Positions 56,888 through 64,000 of a stretch of 64,000 nucleotides of DNA are shown here, one piece after another. A model generated the notes under the pieces. That model ran no database searches. It saw only the letters and a list, made by a program, of their open reading frames with translations, and had not been told where the DNA came from. The stretch's first letter is position 1; every line of letters begins with the position of its first letter. The stretch is from Streptomyces sp. V2I9 (GTDB taxonomy: Bacteria; Actinomycetota; Actinomycetes; Streptomycetales; Streptomycetaceae). The position numbers and the translations under genes are program-made. The DNA is taken from the NCBI RefSeq assembly GCF_030817475.1, contig NZ_JAUSZJ010000002.1:4106626-4170625 (forward strand). Direction: 5' to 3'.

Positions 56888-57177
56888 GGTGCGGGAGAGG
56901 TCGCCGGTGACCCACGACGTAAAAGCTTTTGAGTACTTGTCTGTGATCACTGGAGAAATCACCCCACCCCACCCTCTGTGGGGACCCCTGCGGGTCCCGC
57001 GTCAGCGGGCGCGAGGCGTCATCACTCGCGCGGGTGAAGTGTGCTGATCGGGCTGGCTTTTGGCCCTGTTGGCGGGCATATGCTCACGCTGACCACCACC
57101 CCAGACATGAGACGGCCCCCGGCCGGGACTGGCATCCCGGCCGAAGGCCTGACCACCAAGGAAGTAGGAGCTTCCCG
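56888..57177. other. Intergenic region before the HTH protein gene
   Basis: About 290 nt with no gene. A less GC-rich stretch around 56915-56965 (GTAAAAGCTTTTGAGTACTT) could contain promoter activity; CCCTGCGGGTCCCGCGTCAG (56986-57005) carries short self-complementary pieces. Confidence 0.35.
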
Positions 57178-58287
57178 ATGGATACCCAGCAGGTTAGCGT
57201 GCCCCCGCGCGCCCCGTCCTCCGGTGTCGTCCACGTCAACATCCGGCTCACCGACGGTTACACGATCATCTCCAACCGGCTCGCCCAGCACCGGGCCCTG
57301 TCCCTGCTGGCCATCGGCCTCGGCACCTACATCCAGTCGGTTCCCGCCGGGTGGCGCGTCGGGGTCAAGGCGCTCGCCGCGATCTTCCCGGAGAGCGAGG
57401 CGCGTATCGCCGCCGCGCTGCGGGAGTTGGAACGGCACGGGTTCCTGCGGCGCATCCGGGAGCGGGCGCGGGGCGGGCGGATGGCCACGCGCACGGAGTC
57501 GTACAACCATCCGGCGGCGGCCCGGCGGGCGACGACGGCCGGGCCCGTACGGCGGGTCGAAGGCGCGGGGGCGACGGTGACTGCGTCTGCGACGACTGCG
57601 ACCGGGACGACTGTGACTCCGAGGGCGACTGCGCCCGCGACTGCGCCGACTGCGACCCCGATGGCGACTGTGACCGTGTCTGCGCCGACCGCGTGTGCGC
57701 CGACTGCGGCCGCGTCCGCGCCGACCGCGTGTGCGCCGACTGCGGCCGTGTCTGCGACGGTGACTGCCCCCGGCGCGGTGGTCGAGCCGGAGGCCGCGCC
57801 CGTACGGGAGGCCGCCCCCGTACCGGAGCCCGCTCGGCGGCTCGTGCCGTTGCCCACCGCGCCCAAGCCGCCGCCCCCGCCGCTGCCCCGCCCGTCCGCG
57901 CCCAGCGCCGCGTTGTCCGGGGAGGCCGCCCGGCTGCTCGCCGGGCTCCGCGCCTCCGCACCCCAGTTCGTCCTCTCCGAGGCGGACGTCGAGCGGCTCG
58001 CCCCCGCCGTCGCGGCCTGGCTGGAGCGCGGGATGCGCCCGGACGCCGTCCGGGCGGCGCTCACCGACGACCCGCCCGTACCCCTCCGGCACCCGGCCAA
58101 GCTGCTGCGGCACCGGCTCATCGCGCTCCTCCCGCCGCCGCTGCCCGCCCCGGCGCCCGTCGTCCCGCTCCAGACCTGCGACGACTGCGACCGGGCCTTC
58201 CGGTCGGCGGTGCCGGGGTGGTGCGGGGAGTGCGCCGAGGTCCGGTTCGGCGGGGGCCGCGCCGAACGCCTGGGGCTGAGCGCCTGA
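57178..58287 (+). CDS. Helix-turn-helix domain protein with odd low-complexity linker
   Basis: A 369-residue protein. The N-terminal about 100 residues are a winged-helix-like domain (VGVKALAAIFPESEARIAAA, LRELERHGFLRRIRERARGG). The C-terminal about 130 residues have SGEAARLLAGLRASAPQFVL, AAWLERGMRPDAVRAALTDD and a final zinc-like CDDCDRAFRSAVPGWCGECA. Between them (about residues 131-197) the frame encodes Ala/Thr/Val repeats with rare ACT and TCT codons, while the frame one base earlier shows strong Streptomyces codon bias and encodes Cys/Asp-rich sequence. Two 36-bp tandem repeats lie there (57685-57720, 57721-57756). ATG 57178 follows AGGAG. Confidence 0.8.
   Translation: MDTQQVSVPPRAPSSGVVHVNIRLTDGYTIISNRLAQHRALSLLAIGLGTYIQSVPAGWRVGVKALAAIFPESEARIAAALRELERHGFLRRIRERARGGRMATRTESYNHPAAARRATTAGPVRRVEGAGATVTASATTATGTTVTPRATAPATAPTATPMATVTVSAPTACAPTAAASAPTACAPTAAVSATVTAPGAVVEPEAAPVREAAPVPEPARRLVPLPTAPKPPPPPLPRPSAPSAALSGEAARLLAGLRASAPQFVLSEADVERLAPAVAAWLERGMRPDAVRAALTDDPPVPLRHPAKLLRHRLIALLPPPLPAPAPVVPLQTCDDCDRAFRSAVPGWCGECAEVRFGGGRAERLGLSA
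57685..57756 (+). repeat. Two tandem 36-bp repeats in the linker region
   Basis: 57685-57720 and 57721-57756 are near-identical (start CCGACCGCGTGTGCGCCGAC), differing at a few bases. They fall inside the linker of the helix-turn-helix protein gene. Confidence 0.85.
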
Positions 58288-58324
58288 AAGCGGCGACAAC
58301 TTTTTCCGGTTTTTCCGGCGGGCC

Positions 58325-58351
58325 TGTCGATCCGTGCCGGTCCCGTTCGTC
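58325..58351 (+). promoter_or_regulatory. ECF42-type promoter
   Basis: TGTCGA (58325-58330), 17-nt spacer and CGTC (58348-58351). This matches the TGTCGA / CGTC-like elements reported for ECF42 sigma factors, and it lies 58 nt before the DGPF gene that is co-encoded with an ECF42-type sigma factor, implying autoregulation. Confidence 0.75.
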
Positions 58352-58408
58352 GTCATGATGTAGGGCAGCCCCGAGGGGCTCGGAACACACAGGCGACAGG
58401 AGCCGACC

Positions 58409-58759
58409 ATGAAGTACATGCTGCTGATCCACAGCGGGGCCGTCGACGAGCAGGGCGGCGCGCCCCAGTGCACCGTCGAGGACTGGATGGCTTACGACAA
58501 GGCCGTCCGCGACGCCGGGATTCATGTCTCCGGGGAGTCGCTGGCCGATCTGGTGACCGCGACCACCGTGCGCGTCTCGCCGACGGGGGAGCGGACCGTG
58601 ACGGACGGGCCGTTCGCCGAGACGCGGGAGCTGCTGGGCGGGTTCCTCGTGATCGACGTTCCCGACCTCGACGCCGCCCTCGACTGGGCCGCGCGCTGCC
58701 CCGGCTCGCGCGACGGTGGCGCGGTCGTCGTCCGGCCGGTGGCCGACTTCGGGGCCTGA
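58409..58759 (+). CDS. DGPF/YCII domain protein
   Basis: A 116-residue protein beginning MKYMLLIHSGAVDEQGG and carrying ERTVTDGPFAETRELLGGFL, the DGPF motif. YCII/DGPF proteins are the standard neighbours of ECF42 sigma factors, though their role is unknown. The ATG follows AGGAG. Its stop is 5 nt upstream of the sigma factor start, implying one operon. Confidence 0.92.
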   Translation: MKYMLLIHSGAVDEQGGAPQCTVEDWMAYDKAVRDAGIHVSGESLADLVTATTVRVSPTGERTVTDGPFAETRELLGGFLVIDVPDLDAALDWAARCPGSRDGGAVVVRPVADFGA

Positions 58760-58764
58760 CGGCG

Positions 58765-60078
58765 GTGGCGGGTGAGGGCGTGCCGTCGGAGGAGGGGCGG
58801 GGAGCGGGGGAGAACGCCCCGGCGGGGGACGCCCGGCTCGCCGTCGAAGCGGTGTTCCGGGAGGAGCGCGGGCTGCTGCTCGCCTCCCTCGTACGCCGGT
58901 TCGGGGATCTCGACCTCGCCGAGGAGGTGGCCTCCGAGGCGATCGAGGCGGCCCTGCGGCACTGGCCCGCCGAGGGTGTCCCCGCCCGCCCCGGCGCCTG
59001 GCTGCTGACGACCGCCCGGCGTCGGGCGGTGGACCGGTTGCGGCGCGACCAGGCGTACGCGGCGCGGCTCGCCGTCCTCCAGGCCGACGCGGAACGGGCC
59101 GAGGCCGTCGCCCCGGCTGCCGACGCCCCGGCCGGGGCCGGGGAACTGCCCGACGACCGGCTTCAGTTGTTCTTCACCTGCACCCACCCCGCCCTCGCCG
59201 CCGAGGACCGGGCCGCGCTGACCCTGCGCTGCCTGGCCGGGCTCACCACACCGGAGGTGGCCCGCGCCTTCCTCGTGCCGACGCCGACCATGGCCCAGCG
59301 CATCGTGCGGGCGAAGAAGAAGATCCGCGAGGCGCGCATCCCCTTCCGGGTGCCCGGCCCCGACGAACTGCCCGAGCGGCTGCCCGGCGTCCTCCAGGTC
59401 GTCTACTCGCTCTTCACCGAGGGGTACGCGGCCAGCTCGGGCCCTCGGCTCCAGCGGCTGGACCTGGCCGAGGAAGCGATCCGGCTGGCCCGGATACTGC
59501 ACCGCCTGCTGCCGGCCGAGCGGGAGAGCGCCGGGCTCCTCGCGCTGCTGCTCCTCGTCCACGCCCGGCGCGACGCGCGGACGGGCCCGCAGGGCGAGCC
59601 GGTGCTCCTGGAGGACCAGGACCGGGGGCGGTGGGACCGGCCGATGATCGAGGAGGGCCGCGCTCTGGTGGTCCAGGCGCTGACCGGGGGTCCGACCGGA
59701 CCCTACGGGGTGCAGGCCGCCATCGCCGCCCTGCACGACGAGGCGGAGGACGTGGCGTCCACGGACTGGCCGCAGATCGTGGCCCTGTACGACGTGCTGC
59801 TCACCCTCACGCCGTCCCCCGTGGTGGAGGTGAACCGCGCCGTGGCGGTGGCGATGCGGGACGGTCCGGGGGCCGGGCTCGCGCTGCTGGACGCGTTGGC
59901 GGGGGAGCCGAGGCTGCGGGCGTACCCGCCGTACGCGGTGGCGCGCGGGGACCTGCTGAGCCGACTGGGACGGGATGGGGAGGCCGCTGCCGCGTACCGG
60001 GCGGCGCTGGAGCTCGCGGGCACCGAGCCGGAGCGGGCCGCGCTGCGCCGCAAGCTGGGCGGACCGACGGACGGCTGA
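58765..60078 (+). CDS. ECF42-type sigma factor with C-terminal TPR-like extension
   Basis: About 437 residues, more than double the usual ECF length. Sigma region 2 is DLDLAEEVASEAIEAALRHW then PGAWLLTTARRRAVDRLRRD; region 4 includes AALTLRCLAGLTTPEVARAF LVPTPTMAQRIVRAKKKIRE. The C-terminal half is helical with LAEEAIRLARILHRLLPAER, LLALLLLVHARRDAR, VVEVNRAVAVAMRDGPGAGL and RDGEAAAAYRAALELAG, resembling TPR repeats as in group ECF42. GTG 58765 or GTG 58780 could be the start. Likely drives its own operon through the TGTCGA promoter. Confidence 0.9.
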   Translation: MAGEGVPSEEGRGAGENAPAGDARLAVEAVFREERGLLLASLVRRFGDLDLAEEVASEAIEAALRHWPAEGVPARPGAWLLTTARRRAVDRLRRDQAYAARLAVLQADAERAEAVAPAADAPAGAGELPDDRLQLFFTCTHPALAAEDRAALTLRCLAGLTTPEVARAFLVPTPTMAQRIVRAKKKIREARIPFRVPGPDELPERLPGVLQVVYSLFTEGYAASSGPRLQRLDLAEEAIRLARILHRLLPAERESAGLLALLLLVHARRDARTGPQGEPVLLEDQDRGRWDRPMIEEGRALVVQALTGGPTGPYGVQAAIAALHDEAEDVASTDWPQIVALYDVLLTLTPSPVVEVNRAVAVAMRDGPGAGLALLDALAGEPRLRAYPPYAVARGDLLSRLGRDGEAAAAYRAALELAGTEPERAALRRKLGGPTDG

Positions 60079-60295
60079 CGGGCGGACGGTCGGGAGAGGG
60101 GAGAGGGGAGAGGCGGCGGGCGGGCGGATGGCCGCCCGCGGAGAGGCCGTCCGCCGCGCCGCACGACCGTTGCGCGCACCGGGTGTGGCGTACGGCCGTC
60201 GCGCACACCGGTCGCGGCGTACGCGGTGGCCGGCCGGACCGGAAGCCGCCGCCGTCCGGTGGACGGCATCCGATCCGGCCGGGTGCCGGAACCGG
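60079..60295. other. Convergent intergenic region (sigma gene / SGNH gene)
   Basis: No gene. It has a short GGGGAGA-type tandem run (60092-60113) and a GCCGTCC-GGT-GGACGGC hairpin (60251-60267) that could terminate the minus-strand SGNH transcript or the sigma gene from the other side. Confidence 0.5.
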
Positions 60296-61015
60296 CTACC
60301 CGCTGTGGGCGAGCAGACCGGCGTCGATGACCTCGGCGATCAGGGTGGCGCCGCGGCTGTTCTGGTGGATGTGGTCGGTCGTGAGCACGAGCCCCCGCCG
60401 CCGGGAGATCGTGTCGAGGCTGCGGCGCAGCACCGCGTGCTGGACGAGGACGCCGATGACCGCTGCGGGCGTCGCCTCCCGGTAGGGGACCGGTGGTGGG
60501 TCCGCTCGGCGCAGTTCCTCGATCTGGCGTTCGTGGAGCGGAAGGTAGGCCACCGGGTGGGCGGCGGCGACCTCGGAGATCATCCGGCTGTACGTCTGCG
60601 ATGCGCGGGCCGCTGCTCCGTCGGGTTGTTGGCCGAGCACCGGCAGCGACAGCAGGCCGATGGTCGCGTCGGTCTCCGTGCGCAGCCGTGTGACGACGGC
60701 GTCCAGGCACTGCTGGAACCAGCCCGCCGACGGGCGTTCAGGGAGCTGCTTGCGCTTCATGGCCTGCTCGACGGGGTAGTCGGCGAGGCTCGCTCGGGCG
60801 TCGTTGGTCCCGATCAGCACGGTGATCACATCGGGCGGGTTCGTGACGACGGCGTCGAGGCGCCGCAGGAGGTTGTAGGCGAAGTCGCCGTTGGTACCGA
60901 AACGGGCAAGGCGCAGGTCGCCGGGCGGGTGGCGTCGGGCGAGAAGGTCCAGGTAGTCGACGCTGAACTGGGCGCGGGTGAGGCTGTCGCCGAGGCACGC
61001 GACGCGTGTCGTCAC
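60296..61015 (-). CDS. SGNH/GDSL hydrolase family protein
   Basis: A 239-residue esterase-fold protein without signal peptide. Block I: VACLGDSLTR with nucleophile Ser11; block III-like IGTNDA; block V DHIHQNSRG supplying the catalytic Asp and His. Substrate unknown. GTG 61015 overlaps the cupin stop (61012-61014) by 2 nt, so it is translationally coupled and likely regulated with the cupin and the upstream AraC gene. Confidence 0.87.
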   Translation of the reverse strand: MTTRVACLGDSLTRAQFSVDYLDLLARRHPPGDLRLARFGTNGDFAYNLLRRLDAVVTNPPDVITVLIGTNDARASLADYPVEQAMKRKQLPERPSAGWFQQCLDAVVTRLRTETDATIGLLSLPVLGQQPDGAAARASQTYSRMISEVAAAHPVAYLPLHERQIEELRRADPPPVPYREATPAAVIGVLVQHAVLRRSLDTISRRRGLVLTTDHIHQNSRGATLIAEVIDAGLLAHSG

Positions 61016-61500
61016 GGCGTTTCCTCCGGGCCGGGCGTCCCGGCGTGTCCGGTCGCGCTGGTGTCGGTCCGGGGACGGGTGTCGGTCCGGGGTCGGTGGT
61101 CGGTGCCGAGGGTCGCGGTGACGGACAGGAGGGACGACGGGCCCTCCATGTCGACCACGTGCCACACCCCGGCCGGGTTGATGACGGCCTCGCCCGGTCC
61201 GAGCGGCACGCGGTCGGGCACCCCGTCCACCTCGCGGGTGACCGTCACGGACCCGCTGAGGCAGACGACCAGCTCGTCGCCGCCAGGGTGGCTCTCCCCA
61301 TGATCGCCGGGCCCCTCGCCGTCGAAGATCATCACCATCCGGCCCTCGGCGCCGTCCGCCGCGACCGCGTCGCTGTAGGCCCGGAGCACCTCCGGGGCCC
61401 AGGAGAAGCCCTCGACGGGTTTCGCTCTCGATCCCAGCCCGAGGTGGACGGGGGTGGACCGCAGGTCCATGGCTCGGCGTTCGTCGTTGACGAGTCTCAT
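61012..61500 (-). CDS. Cupin domain protein
   Basis: A 162-residue cytoplasmic protein. The cupin barrel is at about residues 55-140 with GDHGESHPGGDELVVCLSGS and PGEAVINPAGVWHVVD, giving plausible metal-binding His/Glu ligands. The C-terminal tail TDHRPRTDTRPRTDT is an imperfect repeat and probably disordered. ATG 61500. It lies between the AraC gene and SGNH hydrolase, which overlaps its end. Enzymatic role unknown. Confidence 0.83.
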   Translation of the reverse strand: MRLVNDERRAMDLRSTPVHLGLGSRAKPVEGFSWAPEVLRAYSDAVAADGAEGRMVMIFDGEGPGDHGESHPGGDELVVCLSGSVTVTREVDGVPDRVPLGPGEAVINPAGVWHVVDMEGPSSLLSVTATLGTDHRPRTDTRPRTDTSATGHAGTPGPEETP

Positions 61501-61596
61501 GCCGAGGATCGTCCACGACGGCGCTCGGCCGGTCTTGAAGAAAAGGGAAGGGAGGAGGAGAAGCCGCCGCGGCGGGAGGACGGGGGCGGGCAGCGG

Positions 61597-62434
61597 TCAC
61601 CCGGCTCCGAGCAGGACTTCGCCACGACGCCAGGCCGTCGGTGACCGGCCCGTGAACTCGCGCCAGTCCCGCACGAGATGGGCCTGGTCGGCGTAGCCGG
61701 AGACGGTCGCCACCGTGCCCCAGGGGAGCGGGTCCCGCGCCGCCGCCAGGTCGTGCGCGTGCTCGAAGCGCAGGACGCGGGCGAAGGTCTTCGGCGACAG
61801 GCCCACCTCACCGCGAAACCGGTCGGTGAGGTACCGGCGGCTCCAGCCGAGGTCCGTGGCGAGCTCACCGACCTGGACGCGGGCCGCGCGCCGCGACGAG
61901 GCGGCGCAACGCCTCGGCCACCTCGGGGCGCACCCGGCGCACGGGGTCGTCGCAGGTGCCACGGCCGACGGCGCGCAGGAGCAGTTCGTCCAGCACGGCG
62001 AACCGCGCCGCCCAGGTCGTGGCCGACCGGAGCCGCTCGACCAGCTCGACGCCGAGTGCTCCGAGGAGTTGGCCGAGGGGGACCAGCCGGTGGGCGAGCT
62101 CGGCGGCGGGTATTCCGTAGACGGCCCGCGCCCCGAGCGGAGTCAGCGCCACCTGAACACCGTGCTGGCGTCCGTCGTGGTGCAGCGCGACGGACCGGCA
62201 CATCAGACCGCCGGCCACGCTGCCGAACCGGGTCACCGGTGACCCGTCGTCAACACCCGCCGCCAACTCCACAGGGTCCGACAGGCTGATCACCGCGGTG
62301 AGCGCGCGGCTCGGCGGACCGCAGTGCACCCCCGCCGGGAGCCCGCGGAGGTCGAAGCCCACGTACGTGTCGACGTACGGCCGCAGGGCGGGCGCCGGAC
62401 GGGCGCTGATCCCGGTGGCCGTGTGGTCCTCCAT
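61597..62434 (-). pseudogene. AraC-family regulator, frameshifted
   Basis: Residues from ATG 62434 read MEDHTATGISARPAPALRPY then an AraC-type N-terminal ligand domain to RPEVAEALRRLVAARG, after which this frame hits a stop. The AraC HTH domain (VGELATDLGWSRRYLTDRFR, RVLRFEHAHDLAAARDPLPW, VSGYADQAHLVRDWREFTGR) continues in another frame to TGA 61597. One extra base in the GGG at 61881-61883 (plus strand) would explain it; without it the frame reads through. It is probably a recent inactivation or a base-call error. Confidence 0.8.
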
Positions 62435-62477
62435 TTCGTGAGTGTACGAGCCGCCCGGCCCGGAGAGACCGTCACCT

Positions 62478-62593
62478 GTTCTCGTACGGCCGCCGCCCGC
62501 TTCCGTACGGCTGCCCCCTGTTCTCGTACGGCCGTCACCTGTTCTCGTACGGCCGCCACCCGCTCCCGTACGGCCGCCACCGTTCTCGTACAG
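62478..62593. repeat. 21-bp repeat array containing CGTACG
   Basis: Five copies of a 21-bp unit (GTTCTCGTACGGCCGYCACCY-like, slightly varied) and a sixth partial copy run from 62478 to 62593. CGTACG palindromes begin at 62483, 62504, 62525, 62546 and 62567, exactly 21 bp apart; CGTACA follows at 62587. It occupies the divergent gap between the AraC gene and the carboxypeptidase. Confidence 0.85.
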
Positions 62594-62748
62594 CTCCGGC
62601 CGACGCGTGCGCAGCGCCGAACGGCGACGGCGGTGCGCGGGAGGGGCCGTGGCCGGAATGGTTGCCTTGACCTGACCATGACATCGCAGGACTCTGGGTC
62701 CGTCGCACAGCTCCACCCCCCACCCCGACGGACCCAGGAGATGCCAGC

Positions 62749-64000
62749 ATGCGACTCGTCACTCCACGGACGATCCGGCCGAGAACCCGGCCGGCGAAGT
62801 CCCGCCGCACCGCCGCCCTCGCCGTCCTGCTCGCCCTCGGCCTCGCCGCTCCCGCCACCACCGTGGCGACCGCCGGGCCCTCGGCCCCCGACGCGGCCGT
62901 CGCGGCGGACGAACGGACACTCCAGTACGAGATACCCGGACGCACCACCCCCGCCGCCCGCACCGACATCGCCCGCGCGGGTGTCTCGATCGACGAGGTC
63001 CACGACCACGGCGTCGTGATCACCGCGGACGCGGCCCAGGCCCGCAAGCTCCGGGCGCGCGGCCACACCCTGGAGGCCCTGCCCGCGCCCGTCGCCGAGC
63101 CGCACGCGGCGGACGGCGTGGGCGTGCTCGACTTCCCGCCCGCCGACTCCCGCTACCACAACTACGCCGAGATGAACGCGGCGATCGACGCCCGCATCGC
63201 GGCGAACCCCTCGATCATGAGCAAGCGCGTCATCGGCAAGACGTACCAGGGCCGGGACGTCATCGCGGTCAAGGTCAGCGACAACGTCGCCACCGACGAG
63301 GCCGAGCCCGAGGTCCTGTTCACCGCCCACCAGCACGCCCGTGAGCACCTGACGGTCGAGATGGCGCTCTACCTGCTGCGCGAGCTGGGCCAGGGCTACG
63401 GCTCCGACTCCCGGATCAAGCAGGCGGTCGACGGCCGCGAGCTGTGGATCGTGCCGGACATGAACCCGGACGGCGGCGAGTACGACATCGCCTCGGGCTC
63501 GTACCGCAGCTGGCGCAAGAACCGGCAGCCCAACTCCGGCTCCACCGCGGTCGGCACCGACCTCAACCGCAACTGGGCCTACAAGTGGGGCTGCTGCGGC
63601 GGCTCCTCCTCCAGCCCCTCCTCGGAGACGTACCGGGGCACGGCCGCCGAGTCCGCGCCCGAGACGAGGATCGTGGCCGACTTCGTGCGCAGCCGGGTCA
63701 TCGGCGGGAAGCAGCAGATCACGGCGGCCATCGACTTCCACACGTACAGCGAACTGGTGCTGTGGCCCTTCGGCTACACGTACAACGACACCGCCCCCGG
63801 CATGACCGCCGACGACCGCAACGCCTTCGCGGCGGTCGGCAAGAAGATGGCGGCGAGCAACGGGTACACCGCCGAACAGTCCAGCGACCTGTACATCACC
63901 GACGGATCGATCGACGACTGGCTGTGGGGATCGCAGAAGATCTTCGGCTACACCTTCGAGATGTACCCGCGCTCGTCCACCGGCGGCGGCTTCTACCCGC
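62749..64000 (+). CDS. Secreted zinc carboxypeptidase, M14 family (partial)
   Basis: The gene runs off the end of the window; 417 codons are visible. Residues 1 to about 42 are a signal peptide (basic RTRPAKSRRTAA, then LAVLLALGLAAPATTVATA). The M14 domain has zinc ligands His196 and Glu199 in AHQHAREHLTVE, His331 in IDFHTYSELVLWP, substrate-binding GTDLNRNWAYKWG, and the catalytic Glu404 in YTFEMYP. Between signal and domain is a propeptide. It probably degrades peptides outside the cell. ATG 62749 follows AGGAG. Confidence 0.93.
   Translation, partial: MRLVTPRTIRPRTRPAKSRRTAALAVLLALGLAAPATTVATAGPSAPDAAVAADERTLQYEIPGRTTPAARTDIARAGVSIDEVHDHGVVITADAAQARKLRARGHTLEALPAPVAEPHAADGVGVLDFPPADSRYHNYAEMNAAIDARIAANPSIMSKRVIGKTYQGRDVIAVKVSDNVATDEAEPEVLFTAHQHAREHLTVEMALYLLRELGQGYGSDSRIKQAVDGRELWIVPDMNPDGGEYDIASGSYRSWRKNRQPNSGSTAVGTDLNRNWAYKWGCCGGSSSSPSSETYRGTAAESAPETRIVADFVRSRVIGGKQQITAAIDFHTYSELVLWPFGYTYNDTAPGMTADDRNAFAAVGKKMAASNGYTAEQSSDLYITDGSIDDWLWGSQKIFGYTFEMYPRSSTGGGFYP

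Noticed and set aside
58468..58764. Sigma factor starting inside the DGPF gene
   Set aside because: The in-frame upstream stretch overlaps the DGPF gene in another frame and lacks sigma sequence; GTG 58765 or 58780 is adequate.
60296..61600. Single long minus-strand protein covering SGNH and upstream sequence
   Set aside because: The upstream part overlaps the cupin gene in another frame; codon bias supports two separate, overlapping genes.
62478..62593. CRISPR array
   Set aside because: The repeats are adjacent 21-bp units with no unique spacers, unlike 24-48-bp repeats separated by spacers of similar length.

Overview
The window is a high-GC actinobacterial chromosome segment, almost certainly Streptomyces. 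The evidence is third-codon-position GC bias, frequent GTG/TTG starts, S3 and L17 with long alanine-rich tails, a 1161-residue RpoB read from a TTG start, and many families typical of the genus (DUF397, WhiJ-like regulators, CU044_5270, ECF42-type sigma factors). Most of it is the conserved ribosomal/transcription core. The last 10 kb and a short island at 23.7-26.6 kb are accessory.

Layout. 0-5 kb: murB, an NAD(P)-binding oxidoreductase divergent from a TetR regulator with a palindromic operator between them, adenosine deaminase and an aspartate aminotransferase. 5.1-10.5 kb: tRNA-Trp, secE, nusG, rplK, rplA, a lipoprotein gene, then rplJ-rplL behind an L10-type leader. 11-18.6 kb: rpoB and rpoC, closed by a 24-bp perfect palindrome. 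19-23.5 kb: the str operon rpsL, rpsG, fusA, tuf. 23.7-26.6 kb: a secreted trypsin-like protease and a lipoprotein PIG-L deacetylase with a C-terminal repeat domain, both on the minus strand, separating str from the S10 operon. 27.3-37 kb: S10 and spc operons (rpsJ to rplO). 37.4-43.8 kb: secY, adk, map, infA, rpmJ, rpsM, rpsK, rpoA, rplQ (the rpsD gene is not present). 43.9-50.3 kb: truA, a single-pass membrane protein divergent from an ABC-F ATPase, rplM-rpsI and glmM.

50.4-64 kb: coaA followed by a DUF389 membrane protein; an ECF sigma factor overlapping a CU044_5270 membrane protein; a WhiJ/AbaA-type locus (XRE regulator, three tandem DUF397 genes on a 209-bp unit, a VOC protein, and a divergent RsbW-like ATPase); a helix-turn-helix protein whose central linker has Streptomyces codon bias in another frame; a DGPF/YCII gene plus ECF42-type sigma factor with a matching TGTCGA-N17-CGTC promoter; an SGNH hydrolase, a cupin and a frameshifted AraC regulator; and a secreted zinc carboxypeptidase running off the end, preceded by a 21-bp repeat array.

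Functionally, the core supplies ribosomal proteins, elongation factors, RNA polymerase subunits and the Sec channel. Most unexplained signal lies in leaders: a 25-nt element shared by the rpsL and rpsJ leaders (24/25 identical), a compact attenuator-like hairpin before rpsJ, and strong hairpins inside operons. All assignments come from reading the sequence; no database search was run.
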